A stretch of 64,000 nucleotides of DNA, taken from positions 35,066 to 99,065 of the forward strand of contig JALCNP010000008.1 of NCBI GenBank assembly GCA_022649135.1, written 5' to 3'. The position numbers were made by a program, and so were the translations under genes. The notes below the pieces were generated by a model, which was not told the origin of the DNA, made no database searches, and was given only the letters and a program-made list of their open reading frames with translations. Origin of the DNA: Bifidobacterium sp. (lineage in GTDB: Bacteria > Actinomycetota > Actinomycetes > Actinomycetales > Bifidobacteriaceae). Numbering within the stretch: the stretch's first letter is position 1; every line of letters starts with the position of its first letter. Below are positions 43,984 through 52,962 of the stretch, one piece after another.

Positions 43984-45000
43984 TCATGGGCGCGGCGAGG
44001 CGACGGCTCGCGACGGCTGCGACGTCCGCTCGACGACGTCCGCATAGCCGTGGGACCGCATCCAGTCGTCGTTGAATATCTTCTCGAGATATCCCCGTCC
44101 GGAATCGGGAAGCAGGACGACCATCAGCTGACGTTCGTCGAGATCCTTATCCCTCGCATAGCGCAACGCACCCGCTACGGCCATCCCCGACGATCCGCCC
44201 ACCAGCAGGCCCTCCTCGGAGGCGAGTCTTCTGGTCATCATGAACGCATCGCGATCATCGACCTGAACGATGTCGTCGGTGATGTCCCGGTCGAAGGCGG
44301 CGGGGTAGAAATCCTCACCGACCCCCTCGACGTCATACTGATGCACATCCTCCGGATCGGAGTAGATGGATCCCTCCGGATCCGAGCCGATGACGCTCAC
44401 CGCGCCGTGGGAGACCTCCTTGAGGTATCGCCCCGTGCCCGAAATCGTTCCTCCGGTCCCGATTCCCGCAACGAAATGCGTCACCCGCCGCGCAGTCGCC
44501 TCCCATATCTCCGGGCCCGTGGTCGCATAGTGGCTCAGAGGCCCCTGGGGATTGCTGTACTGGTCCGGGCGAAAGGCACCGGGGATGCTGCGGGCGAGGC
44601 GTTGGGAAACCTGGTAGTACGACCGGGGGTCATCAGGGGCCACGTCGGTGGGCGCGACCACCACCTGCGCTCCGTATGCGCGCAGCACCGCCCTTTTTGA
44701 TTCGGACACCTTGTCCTGGACCACGAAGATCGTTCGGTATCCACGTTGCTGGGCGACCAGGGCCAGCCCCACGCCCGTGTTGCCGCTGGTCGGTTCCACG
44801 ATGGTGCCGCCAGGCCCGAGCTGTCCCGATTTCTCCGCCGCGTCGATGATGCGTTCGGCGATGCGGTCCTTCGACGATCCTCCCGGATTGAAATATTCGA
44901 CCTTGACCGCTACGGTCGCGCGGATTCCCGCGGTCACATGGTTGAGTCTGACCAGGGGGGTGTCGCCGATCAGGTCCGAGATGCTGTTGTAAATGGTCAT
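43984..45000 (-). CDS. Cystathionine beta-synthase, PLP domain only
   Basis: This 338-residue fold-type II PLP enzyme has the cofactor Lys in NPGGSSKDRIAERI (about K44), PTSGNTGVGLALVA and GIGTGGTISGTGRYLKE. The segment YSDPEDVHQYDVEGVGEDFY is typical of cystathionine beta-synthase rather than O-acetylserine sulfhydrylase. It lacks the C-terminal CBS pair of animal enzymes. It would condense serine and homocysteine. It lies upstream of metB on the same strand. Confidence 0.88.
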   Translation of the reverse strand: MTIYNSISDLIGDTPLVRLNHVTAGIRATVAVKVEYFNPGGSSKDRIAERIIDAAEKSGQLGPGGTIVEPTSGNTGVGLALVAQQRGYRTIFVVQDKVSESKRAVLRAYGAQVVVAPTDVAPDDPRSYYQVSQRLARSIPGAFRPDQYSNPQGPLSHYATTGPEIWEATARRVTHFVAGIGTGGTISGTGRYLKEVSHGAVSVIGSDPEGSIYSDPEDVHQYDVEGVGEDFYPAAFDRDITDDIVQVDDRDAFMMTRRLASEEGLLVGGSSGMAVAGALRYARDKDLDERQLMVVLLPDSGRGYLEKIFNDDWMRSHGYADVVERTSQPSRAVASPRP

Positions 45001-45882
45001 ATCTGCTCGTTTCGTTGAAAAGTTGTCTCTGTGTCGTCACTGGTGTGGGGAGATTGGAAGGAGGAGGAGCGGCGGAGCTTGAACGGGACGACTCGTGCGA
45101 TGGTGGTCTGTCGCGGCACTCCGGCGGCTATGGCGCCGGATCGGAAAACAGACACGGGTCCGCGCCTCCCGACAGGCCTCAATCGGAGGGCACCGGACGA
45201 CTGCCATCCCCTCGCGAAAACGGGTGGCCGCCCGGGGGAACCGAGGGAGGCACCCGATGGGGATACCGAAGGAACACCATCGGCCGCATGGCGCAGGCAC
45301 AGGGATTTCCGAAGCAGCCGAAGCGAACGCTCCATGGGGAAACCTTGTCCTGCTTGCGAATCGCAACGGATGCGGCGGTCACGCCCTCATGCAGGAATGC
45401 TCTGTCCACGGTGCATGTCATGACATTCGTCCGCGTCGTTGCTCAATCCGTTGTTCAATCCATCGAATGATCGCATCGGCATGCCACCCTTGCGAACAGC
45501 CATGCGCCCCAGGTCCGCCATGCGATCATCGGCCGCAGAGTCGGTCGCCGAGCGATTATCGGCGCAATCACCGGAATGCATGTGCTTCACCGCGCCACTT
45601 CACGTGGATTACGAAGCCCAATCTCAAGTTATGCTGTAAGTCCGCACGCCTACCGGCGTCCGTTAACGACAACAACAACATGAGTTAAAAATCATGGCTT
45701 TAAGAATACCATCGCCCAGGACACCGGCGTGTCGCATCGGGGCCCGTCTGGGGAGGCCGCCGGTGGATGGGCGGGAGCCGCCGATCCCGATCGGCGCATC
45801 GGGGCCCGTCCGGGAGGTCGTGCCGCCGCGCACGGTTCCGGGCGTCCGCCGACCGGGCCACGGGATGTTTTACTGTGTGACT
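45001..45882. other. Long gap without a convincing gene
   Basis: This 882-bp stretch separates cbs from the divergent D-2-hydroxyacid dehydrogenase. Frames exist on both strands but none shows a recognisable domain or good ribosome site. I looked for SAM or T-box-like leaders before cbs and recognised none. An AT-rich patch at about 45660-45705 may hold a promoter. The 15-bp sequence GCATCGGGGCCCGTC occurs at 45734 and 45796. Confidence 0.5.
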
Positions 45883-46875
45883 ATGAACGTGATTGAAACG
45901 CAGCCTGAACGCGTCGACCTTCCACTGGTGGTTCTCCCGGTATCCATCGCCTCCATGATCGAGCCGTTCCGGGGCAATCTGAGTCTGCTGCACGACGTGG
46001 CGCGCGTGCGCATGCATCAGGACTTCACCCTTGACGAGGACACGATCGTCTCGCGGTGCGCGGGCGCCGACGCCGTGATGGTCATCGGGTTCCATGTCAC
46101 GGATTCGATCCTCGAACGTCTCGGGGACCACGTGCGCTGCTTCGCCTTCGGAGGAACCGGGGTGGCCAGCTACATTGATCTCGCGCGGACCCGCGCCCTG
46201 GGCATCCGCGTGTGCAATGTCGTCCATTACGGGGACAACGCCGTCGCCGAACACGCGCTGGCGCTCATCATGGAGCTCTCGCGGCATGTGGGGGACCTTG
46301 ACCGGTCCGTCCATATGGGGGCGTGGACAGGCACCGATGGGTTGGCCCTGCATGGCAGGACCATGGGTCTGGTGGGGTTCGGCGGAATCGGCCAGGCCAT
46401 GGCGCGCATCGCCCGGGGCCTGGGCATGAGGACTCTCGTATGGAATTCGCATGTCGACGCCGAGGCCGCACGCTCGCTGAAGGCGACGCCTGTGGAGGAT
46501 CTGGGAGATCTCTTCGAACGCAGCGACATCGTCAGCCTGCATCTTCCCTACACGGCGTCGACCAGGGGGATCGTCACGGGAAGGCATCTGTCTCGACTGC
46601 GGCCGGGAGGCATGCTCATCAATACCGCGAGGGCCGAGATCGTCGAACGCGGCGCGCTGCAGGCCCGGCTCCAGGCGGGCGACATCATGGCCGGACTCGA
46701 TGTGTTCGACCAGGAGCCCCTGGCGCCCGACGACCCCCTGCTGTCCATGCCCGGCGTTGTGCTCACCCCCCACGTGGCCTGGCGGACGGACGAGGCCTAT
46801 GTGAGCCTGACCAGACAGGTCGTTCGGGCGATCGCCTCCTTCTTCGACGGGGGCACGTTCAACGCGGTCGCCTAG
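45883..46875 (+). CDS. D-isomer-specific 2-hydroxyacid dehydrogenase
   Basis: This 330-residue protein starts at ATG 45883, or 45865 with six more residues. It has the NAD-binding loop MGLVGFGGIGQAMARIA and the catalytic set Arg in INTARAEIV, Glu in DQEPL and His in LTPHVAWRT. The early FAFGGTGVASYIDLARTR segment resembles D-lactate dehydrogenase-type members. Possible substrates include pyruvate or other 2-oxoacids. The frame extends upstream to 45694 but that part looks non-coding. Confidence 0.88.
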   Translation: MNVIETQPERVDLPLVVLPVSIASMIEPFRGNLSLLHDVARVRMHQDFTLDEDTIVSRCAGADAVMVIGFHVTDSILERLGDHVRCFAFGGTGVASYIDLARTRALGIRVCNVVHYGDNAVAEHALALIMELSRHVGDLDRSVHMGAWTGTDGLALHGRTMGLVGFGGIGQAMARIARGLGMRTLVWNSHVDAEAARSLKATPVEDLGDLFERSDIVSLHLPYTASTRGIVTGRHLSRLRPGGMLINTARAEIVERGALQARLQAGDIMAGLDVFDQEPLAPDDPLLSMPGVVLTPHVAWRTDEAYVSLTRQVVRAIASFFDGGTFNAVA

Positions 46876-46960
46876 CCGCTGCCTTTCGCGCCGCGGCCCT
46901 CGGCCGCCCGTACGTCGTTCGCCGCTCTCACGCCTGCGGGGAAGCGCCCTGCGGGCGTTC

Positions 46961-47893
46961 CTACAAGATCCCCATCACACGCTGCACCCCTGCCAGCTGC
47001 CGTCTGCGCGTGAAGAACAGCGACATTGCGGCGAACACGGCGCATAGGGCCACGGTGAACGCCAGCTGCGGCCAGATGCTGAATGTGGTCTGATAGTTCG
47101 GCAGATCATAGCCCAGGAGCGTGTGCGGAACGAAACGGGTGACATGCCCCCTCATCAGTCCGATGACGCGGATGTACCGTGCCATCAGACCGGGGTCCGA
47201 CCTGAACGAATATGCCGTCGGGACCAGAACCACGACGGCCGCGACACCCGTGACCCTCGCGATCGCTCCCGAGACCGCCCACAGCTCCCCCGCGGCATGC
47301 CCGGCGAAGATGCACAGGAGCAGGGTGAGGGTCACCGTGCAGAACATCGCGACGTAGTCCGCTTCGCCGGACATCCAGCCAAGCATGAGGTCAGGGAAGC
47401 GTATGGGGCCGAAAACCGAAACCTGACTGCGGGCGAACACCTCGAATCCGAAGGAATTATGAAAGGAAAGCAGTGTCGGAAAGGTGTCGGACAGAAAGCT
47501 CAGCGCCGTTCCCAGCAGGGCGACGGCGACGACGAGCGCGACGTTGGCGAGCATATGGGTGCATGCGATCGCCGTCCGCGCGACGGCGTTGCTGAGCAGC
47601 TCCCTGAACATTGCCAGGGAGAGGACGAATCCGCAAAGGACCATCATGGCACCACTTCCCCGCCCCAGACCCTCGACGTAGGGGATGCCGGGAGAGTATG
47701 AGCTCATTGCGTGCATGCGGACGAGCAGCAGACCGGCCCCGTTGACGAGATGGGTCAGGGACACGGGTGCCAGATACCACACCGTCCATGCGCAGAATAT
47801 GACCGCCCGGGGGGCGATCTGCCGGCGCAGGGCGATGGAGTACTGGTTGACTGCGGTGTTGTTCCGCGCACCGCCACGTCGTGTGCCGATCAT
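46961..47893 (-). CDS. ABC transporter permease of the GntR-linked exporter
   Basis: This 310-residue membrane protein starts at ATG 47893 behind GGAGGAAA and overlaps the ATPase stop by 4 bases. About seven hydrophobic segments are visible, and the sequence is only loosely like ABC-2 permeases. It is the third gene of the GntR-ATPase-permease operon. Substrate is unknown; YtrA-type systems respond to cell-wall stress or acetoin in other bacteria. Confidence 0.75.
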   Translation of the reverse strand: MIGTRRGGARNNTAVNQYSIALRRQIAPRAVIFCAWTVWYLAPVSLTHLVNGAGLLLVRMHAMSSYSPGIPYVEGLGRGSGAMMVLCGFVLSLAMFRELLSNAVARTAIACTHMLANVALVVAVALLGTALSFLSDTFPTLLSFHNSFGFEVFARSQVSVFGPIRFPDLMLGWMSGEADYVAMFCTVTLTLLLCIFAGHAAGELWAVSGAIARVTGVAAVVVLVPTAYSFRSDPGLMARYIRVIGLMRGHVTRFVPHTLLGYDLPNYQTTFSIWPQLAFTVALCAVFAAMSLFFTRRRQLAGVQRVMGIL

Positions 47894-48747
47894 AGGTTTC
47901 CTCCGGAGGTGAGTTGAATGACATAGCTTTGCAGATCGAGCGGCCGGGAGACGATGCCGGCGGGAAGGTCCCCGCGCACCGTCCCGTGGACGGCGACAAT
48001 GGACAGATTCCCCAGGCTTTGTCTGCTCATCACCCGGGGGTGCGTCTTGTCGAGATATGAGTCCATCACGCCGCGTTCGGCGGTCAGGGTGACTCCTTGA
48101 TTGACGAGGTTGGAGAGGTCGAAGGACTCCAGGACGGTGCCCCCGTCGAGGACGACGGCATGCTCGATGATGCCCTCGACCTCGGCGATGGCGTGCGTCG
48201 AGAGGATGATGGTTCTTTCCCTCCGGTCGTAGGCCTCCAGGATGTAGCGGTAGAGGGTCTCCCTGCCGGTCGCGTCGAGTCCCTTCGTGGGCTCGTCGCA
48301 CATCACATAGTCCGTCGGCGTGCACAGGGCGAGGATGGCCTTCACCGCCTGTCTCTTCCCCTCGGAGAGCCGGCCAAAGCGATCCGCGGGGCCGATGCCG
48401 AAGGATCGAAGCATTCGCCCGGCGAGCTCGCGGTCGAAATCGCCGTAATAGTACGCGACAAGCGAGAAGATCCCGGACAGTGTGGAATAGAGCGGATAGG
48501 GCCATGCCTCATTGCTCAGAAACATGCGCCGCTGCGCGGGGGCGTCGTCGACCACGGACACCCCGTCGAGCAGAATCGTGCCGGAATCCGGCAGGGTCCT
48601 GTTGCCGATCATGCTCAGAACGCTTGTCTTTCCCGCACCGTTCTTTCCCAGCAGACCGTAGATCACGCCTGGCTGGAACTGCACGTTCACGGCTCGTACG
48701 GCGTCATGTCCGCCGAATCTCTTCGACACATTGGTGAGCGAGAGCAT
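47890..48747 (-). CDS. ABC transporter ATP-binding protein of the GntR-linked exporter
   Basis: This 285-residue ATPase begins at ATG 48747, where TAATG overlaps the regulator's stop. It has Walker A (GKNGAGKTS), a degenerate signature (RLSEGKRQA), Walker B (YVMCDEPTKGLDATG) and the H-loop (ILSTHAIAEVEG). It is in the BcrA/YtrB group. Its gene lies between regulator and permease, all three coupled by overlaps. Confidence 0.9.
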   Translation of the reverse strand: MLSLTNVSKRFGGHDAVRAVNVQFQPGVIYGLLGKNGAGKTSVLSMIGNRTLPDSGTILLDGVSVVDDAPAQRRMFLSNEAWPYPLYSTLSGIFSLVAYYYGDFDRELAGRMLRSFGIGPADRFGRLSEGKRQAVKAILALCTPTDYVMCDEPTKGLDATGRETLYRYILEAYDRRERTIILSTHAIAEVEGIIEHAVVLDGGTVLESFDLSNLVNQGVTLTAERGVMDSYLDKTHPRVMSRQSLGNLSIVAVHGTVRGDLPAGIVSRPLDLQSYVIQLTSGGNL

Positions 48748-49112
48748 TATCGGTAGCTCCTTTCGATGACCTCGGTGAGTTGCGCGGCGGTTATGCCCAG
48801 TCGCTTCGCCTGTTCGACGACGTCGACGACCTGCTCGTTGAGCAGTCTGTCCCGCTGCATCGATCTCATCTTCTCCTGAGCACCCGCACTGACGAACATT
48901 CCGATTCCCCTTCTCTTTTCGAGCAGACCCTGGGTGACCAGCAGATTCATCCCCTTGAGGACCGTCGCCGGATTGATGGTGTACACCGTCGATATCTCGG
49001 TCGTGCTGGGCACCTGGCTTCCTTCGGCCAGGGAGCCGGCCGCCATGGCATCGCCTATCTGCTCGGCAACCTGACGGAACAGCGGGGTCGCCCCCGAATA
49101 ATCGAATCGCAT
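48747..49112 (-). CDS. GntR-family regulator, YtrA type
   Basis: This 121-residue protein starts at ATG 49112 with GGAGG 3 bases upstream. It has the GntR winged helix (PLFRQVAEQIGDAMAAGSLA, TEISTVYTINPATVLKGMNL, GLLEKRRGIGMFVS) and a short C-terminal helical tail, which marks the YtrA subfamily. Such proteins repress their own operon with the ABC genes that follow. The AGTTAGT palindrome 165 bases upstream is the best operator candidate. Confidence 0.9.
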   Translation of the reverse strand: MRFDYSGATPLFRQVAEQIGDAMAAGSLAEGSQVPSTTEISTVYTINPATVLKGMNLLVTQGLLEKRRGIGMFVSAGAQEKMRSMQRDRLLNEQVVDVVEQAKRLGITAAQLTEVIERSYR

Positions 49113-49276
49113 GTGCCTCCGCATCCGCACCGGCCGGACATGCCGGGCCGCAACCGCCCCGGAAGACGACCCCACAGATCTGCGCCACGGGCTTCATCGC
49201 GTCCGCCAGTCACGGTCTGGGCCATGGGGAGGCCGACCGGACCCACACCGCGAATCCCCGGACGACCCACCGAGAC

Positions 49277-49320
49277 AGTTAGTTAGTTAGTTAGTTGGTT
49301 AATTACTTACACAACTAACT
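49277..49320. promoter_or_regulatory. AGTT repeat and AGTTAGTTG palindrome, candidate operator of the GntR operon
   Basis: Five AGTT units (49277-49296) run into GGTT, AATT, ACTT. The arm AGTTAGTTG (49289-49297) is matched by CAACTAACT (49312-49320), a perfect 9-bp inverted repeat with a 14-base spacer. The AT-rich block contrasts with its GC-rich surroundings. It lies upstream of the GntR gene in the 307-bp gap to the peptide ABC operon (49113-49419). Confidence 0.6.
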
Positions 49321-49419
49321 ATAGAGGTAATCGTGCGCAAAGGCAAACCAGGACGATCACGACGCGACGGCACCGGAAAACACTCCCGCCGCAGCGGCCC
49401 CGACCCGGACGACGGACAG

Positions 49420-50265
49420 CTACAGGGACGCCGCCTCTATCAGCCGCCGGGTGTAGGGGCTGCGGGGGGCATCGAGGACATCCGCCGCGACGCCCGTCTC
49501 CTGCACCTCACCATGGTGAAGGACCAGCAGGTCATCCGCGATAGTGCGCACGATTCCCAGGTCATGGGAGATGAGAATCATCGCCAGCTCCGGTCTGTGC
49601 GCACGAATCGACGCAAATGTGTCCATAATCCGCTCGCGCGCCACCACATCCAGCGCGCTCATCGGCTCATCGGCGACAAGAAGCGCAGGGTCGTTCACCG
49701 TCGCCCGGGCGATGGCCACGCGCTGGGCCTGTCCTCCGGAAAGCTCGCAGGGGTAGCGCCCCATGAACTCCTCGGGATCCAACCCGACCGACGCCAGGGC
49801 CTCCTCGACTCGACGGACGATCCGGGAGCGATCCCCCCTGGCCGCACCGACCGTCAACGGTTCCGCGACGGAGCGCCATACAGGCCAGCGGGGGTCCAGC
49901 GAACCATGGGGATTCTGGAACACCAGTCCCGACTGCATGCGCAGACGCCGACGCGCACCGTCGCAGGAACGTCCCGCGAGGACTTCTCCGCGGAAACGCA
50001 CGACGCCGCCATCGGGGGACTCCAGCCCCAGCACGATCCTCATCAGCGTGGACTTCCCCGACCCCGATCCCCCGATGAGACCCAGGCAACGGCCCCGCAT
50101 CGCACGAATGTCCACGCGGCTGAGCACCTGTCGACGCGAACCGCGCGAACCGTAGCCCTTGCTGATGGACACCCCCTCCAGAACCACCGACGAATCAGCG
50201 CAGCCACCGAAATCTGCGGTGGGGGGACGCACCTCCCCGGCGCCCTCATGGCGGCTGTCATTCAT
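49420..50265 (-). CDS. Peptide/nickel ABC transporter ATP-binding protein (DppF-like)
   Basis: This 281-residue ATPase starts at ATG 50265. It shows Walker A (GGSGSGKST), Q-loop SGLVFQNPHGSLDPRW, signature LSGGQAQRV, Walker B (LLVADEPMSALD) and the H-loop (LISHDLGIV). The PHGSLDP segment is typical of oligopeptide ATPases. It overlaps the preceding ATPase gene by 8 bases and ends the five-gene operon. Confidence 0.9.
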   Translation of the reverse strand: MNDSRHEGAGEVRPPTADFGGCADSSVVLEGVSISKGYGSRGSRRQVLSRVDIRAMRGRCLGLIGGSGSGKSTLMRIVLGLESPDGGVVRFRGEVLAGRSCDGARRRLRMQSGLVFQNPHGSLDPRWPVWRSVAEPLTVGAARGDRSRIVRRVEEALASVGLDPEEFMGRYPCELSGGQAQRVAIARATVNDPALLVADEPMSALDVVARERIMDTFASIRAHRPELAMILISHDLGIVRTIADDLLVLHHGEVQETGVAADVLDAPRSPYTRRLIEAASL

Positions 50266-51076
50266 CGCGACCCCCTTTCCTCGCAGGCGCGGATGCGCCC
50301 CCGCGACCGGACGGCAGTCGCAGACGGCGGGCGGCATCCACCAGCCGCCTGGTCTGTTCGGCCGACGCCGGCCCTCCCATCTCGCCGATGGCGGACTCAT
50401 CGACGATTCTTCCCTCATCAAGCACGTAGCATCGAGTCACGGTGCGCATCAATACCGAGAAATCATGAGTGATGAACAACAGCGAGGCGCCGGAATCGTC
50501 GACCAGGGAAACAAGCAGATCGAGAATCTGACGCTGCGTGATCGAATCCAGCGCCGTGGTCGGCTCATCCGCAACGATCAGGCGGGGGGATGTCACCAGA
50601 GCCGTGGCGATGGCCACACGCTGCTGCTGCCCGCCCGACAGCTCGGAGGGAAAGGACCGTGCCAGCCGATTCGAAATGCCCACGGTGTCCAGCATCGCCA
50701 TCGCCCGGTCCCTGCGCTCCGATCGGCTCAGATCGTAATGAATCCGCAGCGGCAGCATGACCTGATCCACAACGGCGGTCAAGGGGTTGAGCGAGGCCGC
50801 CGGATTCTGGAAGATCATGCCGGCGAAACGCCCGCGCACATCGGCCAGTTCCTCGTCGGAGGCGCCGACGGTCTGCCTGCCGTCGAGAAGGGCCGACCCC
50901 CGCACATGAGCATCGACCGGGGCGAGCCCGAGCACGGTTCGGGCGAGCATCGACTTGCCGGAACCGGACGCCCCGACCAGCCCCACGCGCTCGCCGTCAG
51001 CCACCGACGCATCGACATCGCGGATGATTGCACGGGACCCGATGGACATGCTCAAACCATGAATCTCCAAGCTCAT
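50258..51076 (-). CDS. Peptide/nickel ABC transporter ATP-binding protein (DppD-like)
   Basis: This 272-residue ATPase has Walker A (GASGSGKSM), the Q-loop GMIFQNPAASLNPLTAV, signature LSGGQQQRV, Walker B (LIVADEPTTALD) and the H-loop (FITHDFSVL). It overlaps the permease gene upstream by 4 bases. With its partner ATPase it drives the importer. Confidence 0.9.
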   Translation of the reverse strand: MSLEIHGLSMSIGSRAIIRDVDASVADGERVGLVGASGSGKSMLARTVLGLAPVDAHVRGSALLDGRQTVGASDEELADVRGRFAGMIFQNPAASLNPLTAVVDQVMLPLRIHYDLSRSERRDRAMAMLDTVGISNRLARSFPSELSGGQQQRVAIATALVTSPRLIVADEPTTALDSITQRQILDLLVSLVDDSGASLLFITHDFSVLMRTVTRCYVLDEGRIVDESAIGEMGGPASAEQTRRLVDAARRLRLPSGRGGASAPARKGGRDE

Positions 51077-51954
51077 GACCGCCTCCCGGCACGCGTGCGA
51101 TCACGCCGCAGCCGCGGATTGACCACAGGATCCACAGCATCTCGCAGCATGTCGCCGAACACGTTGAGAGCCGTCACCACCACCGTGATCACCAGACCCG
51201 GCCACAGCGCGGCAAACGGATATACGTTGACGAAGGAGGCGGAAGTGGAGAGGGAGTGCCCCCAGCTCGGCACGCCCGAGGGAACGCCGATTCCCAAATA
51301 CGTCAGCCCCGATTCCGCCAGTATCGAGGTGCCGGCCGACAGGGAAAGCTGGACAGCCATGGTGGGCACGATGGCGGGAAGGATATGGGTGGCGAGGATC
51401 CTCAGACCCGTGACCCCGCTCGCGGCGGCGCTGACGACATACTCGGACCTTGCGGCGAGCAGCGCCTGGGGACGTGCGACGCGGGCCAGGTTGAGCCCAT
51501 AGCCGATTGAGCACGCGACGATGACCACGGCGATCGACGCCCCGAGGGGAACGGCCACAATCAGCGCCAGCACGACGGTGGGAATGGATATCAAGGCGTC
51601 GACGACCACCACGGAGACGCTCGAGAGCATGACGCTGCGTGCCACCATCGCGGACACGAGGGCCACTCCCAGAATCGCGGAAAACGCCACCGTCGCCACG
51701 ACGATCAGCAGATCGACGTAGGAACCGGCCATCAGCCAGCTGAGAACATCCGCCCCGGCCCCGTCGGTTCCCAACGGATGCCGCAGTGAGCCGGACGCCC
51801 AGACGTGATATCCATCCGTGTTCGTGATCGGCTGCGGCGTCCAGAAGAGGGACACCACGGAAACGGCCACCCACAGGCACAGCACCGTCAGGGAGAACCG
51901 GCCCTCCGCACGCCTCCATACGGAGCGCAGCACGATCATCACGCCATCCATCAT
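51073..51954 (-). CDS. Peptide/nickel ABC transporter permease (DppC-like)
   Basis: This 293-residue permease starts at ATG 51954 behind a purine-rich GGAGGGGGAGCG site. One N-terminal helix is followed by a periplasmic loop containing HPLGTDGAGADVLSWLM, diagnostic of DppC/NikC. Five more helices follow, with the EAA-like loop YVVSAAASGVTGLRIL. It overlaps its neighbours by 4 bases on each side. Confidence 0.92.
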   Translation of the reverse strand: MMDGVMIVLRSVWRRAEGRFSLTVLCLWVAVSVVSLFWTPQPITNTDGYHVWASGSLRHPLGTDGAGADVLSWLMAGSYVDLLIVVATVAFSAILGVALVSAMVARSVMLSSVSVVVVDALISIPTVVLALIVAVPLGASIAVVIVACSIGYGLNLARVARPQALLAARSEYVVSAAASGVTGLRILATHILPAIVPTMAVQLSLSAGTSILAESGLTYLGIGVPSGVPSWGHSLSTSASFVNVYPFAALWPGLVITVVVTALNVFGDMLRDAVDPVVNPRLRRDRTRAGRRS

Positions 51955-52913
51955 CGCTCCCCCTCCTTTCCCAGCCGCGGATCGAGGGCCCTGTGCAGTA
52001 TGTCCACGAGAAAGCCCATGGCCAGGAAGAAGGCGACGAGCATGAACAGCTGGCTCTGCACGGCGATCAGGTCGCGGTTGCCCACGTCGGCGATCAGACC
52101 CGCGCCCAACCCGGGAAGGGCGAAGAGATTCTCCACCACCATGGCACCCGTGATCATCTGGGCGAAGGTCAGGCCTATGACGGAAACAAGCTGGGGCGCC
52201 GCCAGCCGCAGTCCCACACGAATCACAGCGCGGCGCCGGGTCATCCCGCAGGCCATGGCCATGTCGATGAATCCGCTGGAGACGAGGCCCCCGAGGGACG
52301 ATCGCGTGTAGCGCATCAGACCCGAACCGACGATTATTCCCAGGGTGAGCGCGGGAAGAGCCAGAGAGGCGAGGCACGAAAGGACGTCATGCCAGCCGTC
52401 CTGCGGAAAGCCCTGTGAGGGGAGGATTCCGACGAGTCCGCTTCCCCGGGAGAAGAGCATGATCAGCAGCAGCCCTCCCCATAGCGCCGGGATGGATCCC
52501 GCGACGATCGACGCCGCGTGCAAAAGCGCGCGGACATGGGGACTGCGCGCCAGGACTGCTTCGCAGCCCAGCGGAATCCCCAGCGCCATGGCCACGGCCA
52601 TGGCCGCCAGAATAAGAGGGAAGGTGACCGAGGAACGCGATCCGACCTGGGAGCCGACCGACCGGCCCGTAAGCACGGAGGTGCCAAGGTCGCCGTGGAG
52701 CAGGGACGCCAGCCAGTCGACGTACTGGCGCCCAAGGGATCTGTCAAGGCCGAGCTGCGCACGCAGCCTGGCGATCTGTTGGGGCGTGGCGTTCATGCCG
52801 GCCATCACGGAGGCGACGTCCCCGGGCAGCACGCGCAGCGCCGCAAAGACCAGTATCGACATGCCGAACAGGGCGACGACGAACAGCATCAGCCGACGAA
52901 CGACGAATCGCAT
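51951..52913 (-). CDS. Peptide/nickel ABC transporter permease (DppB-like)
   Basis: This 320-residue permease starts at ATG 52913 with GGAGGGAGG 5 bases upstream. It shows the DppB N terminus (MRFVVRRLMLFVVALFGMSI) and RAQLGLDRSLGRQYVDWL. HGDLGTSVLTGR follows and the EAA loop contains AMACGMTRRRAV. It heads the transport part of the operon after the binding-protein gene. Confidence 0.93.
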   Translation of the reverse strand: MRFVVRRLMLFVVALFGMSILVFAALRVLPGDVASVMAGMNATPQQIARLRAQLGLDRSLGRQYVDWLASLLHGDLGTSVLTGRSVGSQVGSRSSVTFPLILAAMAVAMALGIPLGCEAVLARSPHVRALLHAASIVAGSIPALWGGLLLIMLFSRGSGLVGILPSQGFPQDGWHDVLSCLASLALPALTLGIIVGSGLMRYTRSSLGGLVSSGFIDMAMACGMTRRRAVIRVGLRLAAPQLVSVIGLTFAQMITGAMVVENLFALPGLGAGLIADVGNRDLIAVQSQLFMLVAFFLAMGFLVDILHRALDPRLGKEGER

Positions 52914-52962
52914 CCGACCTCCCTCCCCCGCATCCGTTGGAATCCTGGGCGCAGCGGCATCA

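Noticed and set aside
45001..45420. SAM or T-box riboswitch before cbs
   Set aside because: I looked for the conserved core sequences on the minus strand and found none.
45694..45882. N-terminal extension of the D-2-hydroxyacid dehydrogenase
   Set aside because: The extra 63 residues are Pro/Arg-rich and unlike the family, whose N terminus fits the ATG at 45883.
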